Made by a program: the position numbers and the translations under genes. Below the pieces are notes generated by a model. It did not search any database. It had not been told where the DNA came from and saw only the letters and a list, made by a program, of their open reading frames with translations. Positions 60,631 to 64,000 of a stretch of 64,000 nt of DNA are shown here, in pieces. Every line of letters begins with the position of its first letter. Position 1 is the first letter of the stretch. This DNA comes from Mixta theicola (GTDB lineage Bacteria > Pseudomonadota > Gammaproteobacteria > Enterobacterales > Enterobacteriaceae): the NCBI RefSeq assembly GCF_002895925.1, contig NZ_NWUO01000009.1:1-64000 (forward strand), given 5' to 3'.

Positions 60631-61737
60631 TCAGGCAAAAATACTTATTCCCACCCGCGAATGGATCCTCTGCGGCACAATTTCATCGTCCACTTCGTTT
60701 AGCGCTGAGCCGCCGCTTTCTTTCCGGGAATGTGAAGATTGTCCCGAATGAGAATCCGCTGCGGAACCCCAGGATGGGGCATCGCGTCCGACGCTGCCCT
60801 GATCCAGCTGAATGCCGGCATCGGCCAGCGATGTGCGCAGATGTGGCATCGCCGCCTCCAGCGCGGCTCGTACCGGCTGCTGATCGGTAACGAAGTGCAG
60901 CTGAACCTGATCCTGCTTCAGCCGCAGATTAATCTGGAGCGGCCCTAAATTTTCCGGGTGCAAACGCAGCTCTGCGTGATGAACGCCGTGGCGGGTAAAG
61001 CTGCTAAGCTGCTGACCAAGCGCCTGCTGCCATGCTGATGAGCCGACTTCCGGCTCCAGCGTGCCGTGGACAACCGGTAGCATGACGTTAGCGGCTGGCG
61101 TAGCGGCAGCTGGCGCTGCCAGCGATGCCGGAGTGAAAGCCGGCGCGGCAGTAAGCGGCATCGCCTGTGACCGGCTCTCAACGGGAAGAACGGCGTTATC
61201 GTTCTCTGCTTCCTGATTCTGAACAGTCGTGACGGCAGGCTTAATGAATACCGCCTGCGCATGGCTCTGCTGCGCCTCGGCAGGCTTCTCGGTGTGATGA
61301 GCGGTCTGCGGGCTGGTTATCATACGCAGCATCTCGGCGGCGGCGTTATGACGCCCGGTTTGCGGCGCGGCGCTTTCCAGCAGAGGCTGCGGCGCATCAG
61401 CGTCAATATTTAGCGTGCCTTCCGCGCCGGTAAGCCGTGACATTTGCGGTGCCGTGGGGGCTCCTCCCGTCAGGCTGGCGGACGGGAGCGACGCAGCAAC
61501 GGCTTCAGTCAGGCTGGCAGGCATCAGCCATGCAGCGACCGCCTCAGATACTGCTTCATCCAGTTTATCGCTGGCTTCCCGTTCATTTTCCACCTGCGTT
61601 ACCAGCACGGCTTCATCAGTGGCGCCAGCGAGCTGAATATCCAGCTCGCTGGCGAAATCAGCATTTTCAGCCATGTCCGCCGAGGCGGCGTTAGTGGGAG
61701 CCCTACCCGGCAGGGCGGTGATCATGTTAATCATCAT
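60631..61737 (-). CDS. fliK: Flagellar hook-length control protein FliK
   Basis: FliK measures the hook and switches export specificity. The 368-residue protein has a long low-complexity Ala/Pro-rich N-terminal part and the conserved C-terminal switch domain (VHHAELRLHPENLGPLQINL; LHFVTDQQPVRAALEAAMPH; LRTSLADAGIQLDQ). The first ATG overlaps the fliJ stop (ATGA), with AAGGAAT nine bases upstream. Confidence 0.93.
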   Translation of the reverse strand: MMINMITALPGRAPTNAASADMAENADFASELDIQLAGATDEAVLVTQVENEREASDKLDEAVSEAVAAWLMPASLTEAVAASLPSASLTGGAPTAPQMSRLTGAEGTLNIDADAPQPLLESAAPQTGRHNAAAEMLRMITSPQTAHHTEKPAEAQQSHAQAVFIKPAVTTVQNQEAENDNAVLPVESRSQAMPLTAAPAFTPASLAAPAAATPAANVMLPVVHGTLEPEVGSSAWQQALGQQLSSFTRHGVHHAELRLHPENLGPLQINLRLKQDQVQLHFVTDQQPVRAALEAAMPHLRTSLADAGIQLDQGSVGRDAPSWGSAADSHSGQSSHSRKESGGSALNEVDDEIVPQRIHSRVGISIFA

Positions 61738-62183
61738 AAACCGCTATTCCTTAAGCTTGCGCGCTGCGCGAATTCATCCATTAGCTTCTGTTCCAGGCGA
61801 TTTTCTTTCGCCTGCTGTACCGTATCGGCCCGGCTGGCCAGCGTTTCAAAGGCATTCAGCCGCCGCTTATCGTTCTTCCAGCGATCCAGCGCATGGTCAA
61901 CCGATTGCTGGCAGGCCGCGACATGGCCGGTATGCTGTTTAACGACGCGGCTAAGCGACGAGATAAAAAACTGATGACTCAACAGATTAATTACCGGCAT
62001 GCCGGTCGCCGACATCGCCGTTTGCAGCTGCCGGCCATATTCCTGTTCATAGTTGGTTAGCTGCTCAAGCTGCGCGGCGGCGTTGGCATGAACCTGGCGC
62101 ACCTTACCAAGCTGATTCGTGGTATCGCTTAAGGTCTGCTCCGCCAGTTCGCGCAGCACCTTCATTGGGGAACGCTGAGTCAT
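61734..62183 (-). CDS. fliJ: Flagellar export chaperone FliJ
   Basis: FliJ is a 149-residue coiled-coil stalk protein of the FliHIJ export ATPase complex. Long heptad-rich helices span most of the protein ([20 protein letters not shown] at 17-36; [16 protein letters not shown] near the end). It overlaps fliI by four bases and fliK by four. Confidence 0.93.
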   Translation of the reverse strand: MTQRSPMKVLRELAEQTLSDTTNQLGKVRQVHANAAAQLEQLTNYEQEYGRQLQTAMSATGMPVINLLSHQFFISSLSRVVKQHTGHVAACQQSVDHALDRWKNDKRRLNAFETLASRADTVQQAKENRLEQKLMDEFAQRASLRNSGL

Positions 62184-63568
62184 TCGCTACTCTCCCTCTG
62201 GTGGTCAGGTAAATCAGGAAACAGCGCAGCAAGCGCGGCGAATGAGGTTTCATATTCGCTGCGGTCATAGATCCCCTGTTGCAAAAAACCCGCCATTTGC
62301 GGATAGAGCTCGATTGCCCGATCCAACAGCGGATCGCTACCGGCGGCATAGGCGCCGACGCTAATCAAATCGCGGTTACGCTGCCATGCGGAAAGCAGCT
62401 GCTTGAAACGCTGAACTTTTTTATAGTGCGAGGGAGCGATAAGCTCAGTCATGGCGCGGCTGATGGAGGCTTCAATATCAATTGCCGGATAATGTCCCGC
62501 CTCCGCCAGCTGACGTGACAGTACGATGTGACCGTCAAGTATCGCACGCGCCGAGTCGGCAATCGGGTCCTGTTGGTCATCCCCTTCGGTCAGCACGGTA
62601 TAGAATGCGGTAATCGAACCGCCGCCCTGCACGCCGTTTCCGGCGCGCTCGACCAGCGCGGGCAACCGGGCGAAAACCGACGGCGGATAGCCTTTGGTCG
62701 CCGGGGGCTCGCCAATCGCCAGCGCAATTTCACGCTGCGCCATCGCGTAGCGGGTTAAGGAGTCCATAATCAGCAATACGTTCAGTCCCTGGTCGCGGAA
62801 ATCTTCCGCGATGCGCGTCGCGTAGTCGGCCCCCTGCATGCGCAGAATGGGCGAAACGTCGGCTGGCGCAGCAATGACTACGGCGCGGCTTAAACCCTCT
62901 TTGCCAAGAATATTTTCAATAAAATCTTTAACTTCGCGGCCACGCTCGCCTATCAGGCCAACCACGATGACATCCGCTTTGGTATAACGCGCCATCATGC
63001 CAAGCAGCACCGATTTCCCCACGCCGGAGCCGGCAAACAGCCCCATGCGCTGACCGCGTCCTACCGTTAGCAGGCCGTTAATGGCGCATACACCAACGTC
63101 CAGCACGGACTTAATCGGATCGCGCAGCAAAGGGTTAAACGGCAGGGAAAACAGCGCGCCACGCTGACGCGTCTCCGGCGCGGGCAAACCGTCCAGCGGT
63201 CGCGCGCGCGCATCCAGCACCCGGCCCAATAGCGCGCGGCCTAACGGCAGCATTTTGCCTTTCGTCGTGCCGGTATCCGGCGCATAAATCCGCGCGCCCG
63301 GCAGGACGCCGTCCGTATTTTCCAGCGGCATCAGATAAAGTATCTGTCCGTTGAAGCCGACCACCTCGCTTTCCACGCTGTCGCCGCCGTGCGCGCTGTC
63401 ACGCTCTACCCGGCACAACGTGCCGATCGGTAGCGTTAAGCCAACCGCTTCCATCACTAATCCGGTGGCCCGCGTTAGCCTGCCGTATCGGCGTACGCCG
63501 GATAGCGCAGCTATCCGCTGTTCTTTATCGTCAATGGCCTGAAGCCACTGTGAAAGCCGCTGGCTCAT
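62180..63568 (-). CDS. fliI: Flagellum-specific ATP synthase FliI
   Basis: FliI is the ATPase that powers flagellar type III export. The 462-residue protein has Walker [32 protein letters not shown], Walker [17 protein letters not shown] and the C-terminal [13 protein letters not shown]. It closely resembles F-type beta subunits. It overlaps fliH by four bases. Confidence 0.97.
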   Translation of the reverse strand: MSQRLSQWLQAIDDKEQRIAALSGVRRYGRLTRATGLVMEAVGLTLPIGTLCRVERDSAHGGDSVESEVVGFNGQILYLMPLENTDGVLPGARIYAPDTGTTKGKMLPLGRALLGRVLDARARPLDGLPAPETRQRGALFSLPFNPLLRDPIKSVLDVGVCAINGLLTVGRGQRMGLFAGSGVGKSVLLGMMARYTKADVIVVGLIGERGREVKDFIENILGKEGLSRAVVIAAPADVSPILRMQGADYATRIAEDFRDQGLNVLLIMDSLTRYAMAQREIALAIGEPPATKGYPPSVFARLPALVERAGNGVQGGGSITAFYTVLTEGDDQQDPIADSARAILDGHIVLSRQLAEAGHYPAIDIEASISRAMTELIAPSHYKKVQRFKQLLSAWQRNRDLISVGAYAAGSDPLLDRAIELYPQMAGFLQQGIYDRSEYETSFAALAALFPDLPDHQRESSE

Positions 63569-64000
63569 GCGCCGTAATCCTCACGGCTAAGCTGGCACAA
63601 CGCCTGCCAGCTGCTGGAAACGGTGGCATCCAGTTCACATTCTGCCGAGGTAATGCGGCAGCCGCCGGGCAGCATGGCGTCATCGGCGCGCAGCTCCCAG
63701 CCGTGTTTCTTCAGTACGTCGCTCAGCTGTTCCTGCACCGTCGAAAACTCGTCGGCATTGACCCATAGCTGGACAGGCGCCTGAAATAATGGCTCCTGCT
63801 GTAGCAGCGACTGAATTTTTTCCAGCAGCAGGTGGTTATCGAGAGCCACGTTTTTACCCAGAGTGGCGCGCGCCGCCATCAGCGCTAACTGCACCAGACG
63901 CGAAGGAATGATCTTCTCAAGGTTATCGATCGCCGTCTGGAATGATTGCAACAGCTCGGCGAACTGCGACATGGTTTGTTCCTGCCGCTCTTTGGCTTCC
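63565..64000 (-). CDS. fliH: Flagellar assembly protein FliH, 5' end outside the window
   Basis: FliH regulates FliI and links it to the C-ring. The visible C-terminal 144 residues continue in frame to the window edge ([20 protein letters not shown] at the cut), so the Met at 63972 is internal. The region matches the FliH C-terminal domain: [26 protein letters not shown] and [20 protein letters not shown]. About 90 N-terminal residues lie beyond 64000. Confidence 0.93.
   Translation of the reverse strand, partial: EAKERQEQTMSQFAELLQSFQTAIDNLEKIIPSRLVQLALMAARATLGKNVALDNHLLLEKIQSLLQQEPLFQAPVQLWVNADEFSTVQEQLSDVLKKHGWELRADDAMLPGGCRITSAECELDATVSSSWQALCQLSREDYGA

Overview
The window is chromosomal DNA of a motile Gram-negative enteric bacterium of the order Enterobacterales. 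Most proteins can be aligned from memory, end to end, with Escherichia coli K-12 counterparts of the same or nearly the same length (MtlD 382 aa, XylF 330 aa, GlyS 689 aa, GlyQ 303 aa, RhmD 401 aa). Gene order is a mosaic of segments that are far apart in E. coli, which fits a more distant family such as Erwiniaceae (Pantoea, Mixta, Erwinia). That family assignment is an inference; no marker gene settles it.

Layout. 1-3961: a partial peptidoglycan-binding protein, tRNA-Pro(CGG), the lipid A phosphoethanolamine transferase eptB, a small HD-type alarmone-hydrolase-like protein and the regulator yiaG. 4303-9888: an intergenic palindromic repeat, lipoprotein yiaF, then mtlADR behind a promoter with four CRP sites, and yibL. 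9907-19872: a VirK/YbjX protein, sodA, fdhD, the respiratory formate dehydrogenase operon fdoGHI-fdhE and yibF. FdoG has Cys where E. coli has selenocysteine, and fdoI is frameshifted. 20233-21113: an AT-rich two-gene island (unknown protein plus small membrane protein). 21298-25474: the rhmRDTA L-rhamnonate operon. 25701-29914: glyQS and wecH.

29920-45280: two sugar systems back to back. The first is an unassigned LsrB/RbsB-type ABC importer joined to an FGGY pentulose kinase and a SIS isomerase. The second is the complete D-xylose regulon (xylBA, xylFGH, xylR). 45898-51858: a MurNAc recycling locus (porin, murQ, murP, a ROK-family remnant, divergent murR) running directly into lacI. 51973-56203: lacI and lacZ are separated by an inserted DUF2778/Tlde1-like effector gene and a probable immunity gene. 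lacZ keeps an E. coli-like CRP/-35/-10/operator layout but has no lacY or lacA behind it. 56364-64000: the flagellar operon fliH(partial)IJKLMNOPQR on the minus strand.

The metabolic theme is carbohydrate scavenging: mannitol (PTS), L-rhamnonate (MFS), an unknown pentose-like sugar (ABC), xylose (ABC), MurNAc (PTS) and lactose-type galactosides. The parts most likely to be undescribed are the two putative effector/immunity pairs at 20233-21113 and 51973-52801, the ABC-kinase-isomerase cluster, and the Cys-type formate dehydrogenase with a broken cytochrome subunit. I saw no CRISPR array, insertion sequence or prophage. No searches were run; all assignments come from reading the translated sequence.
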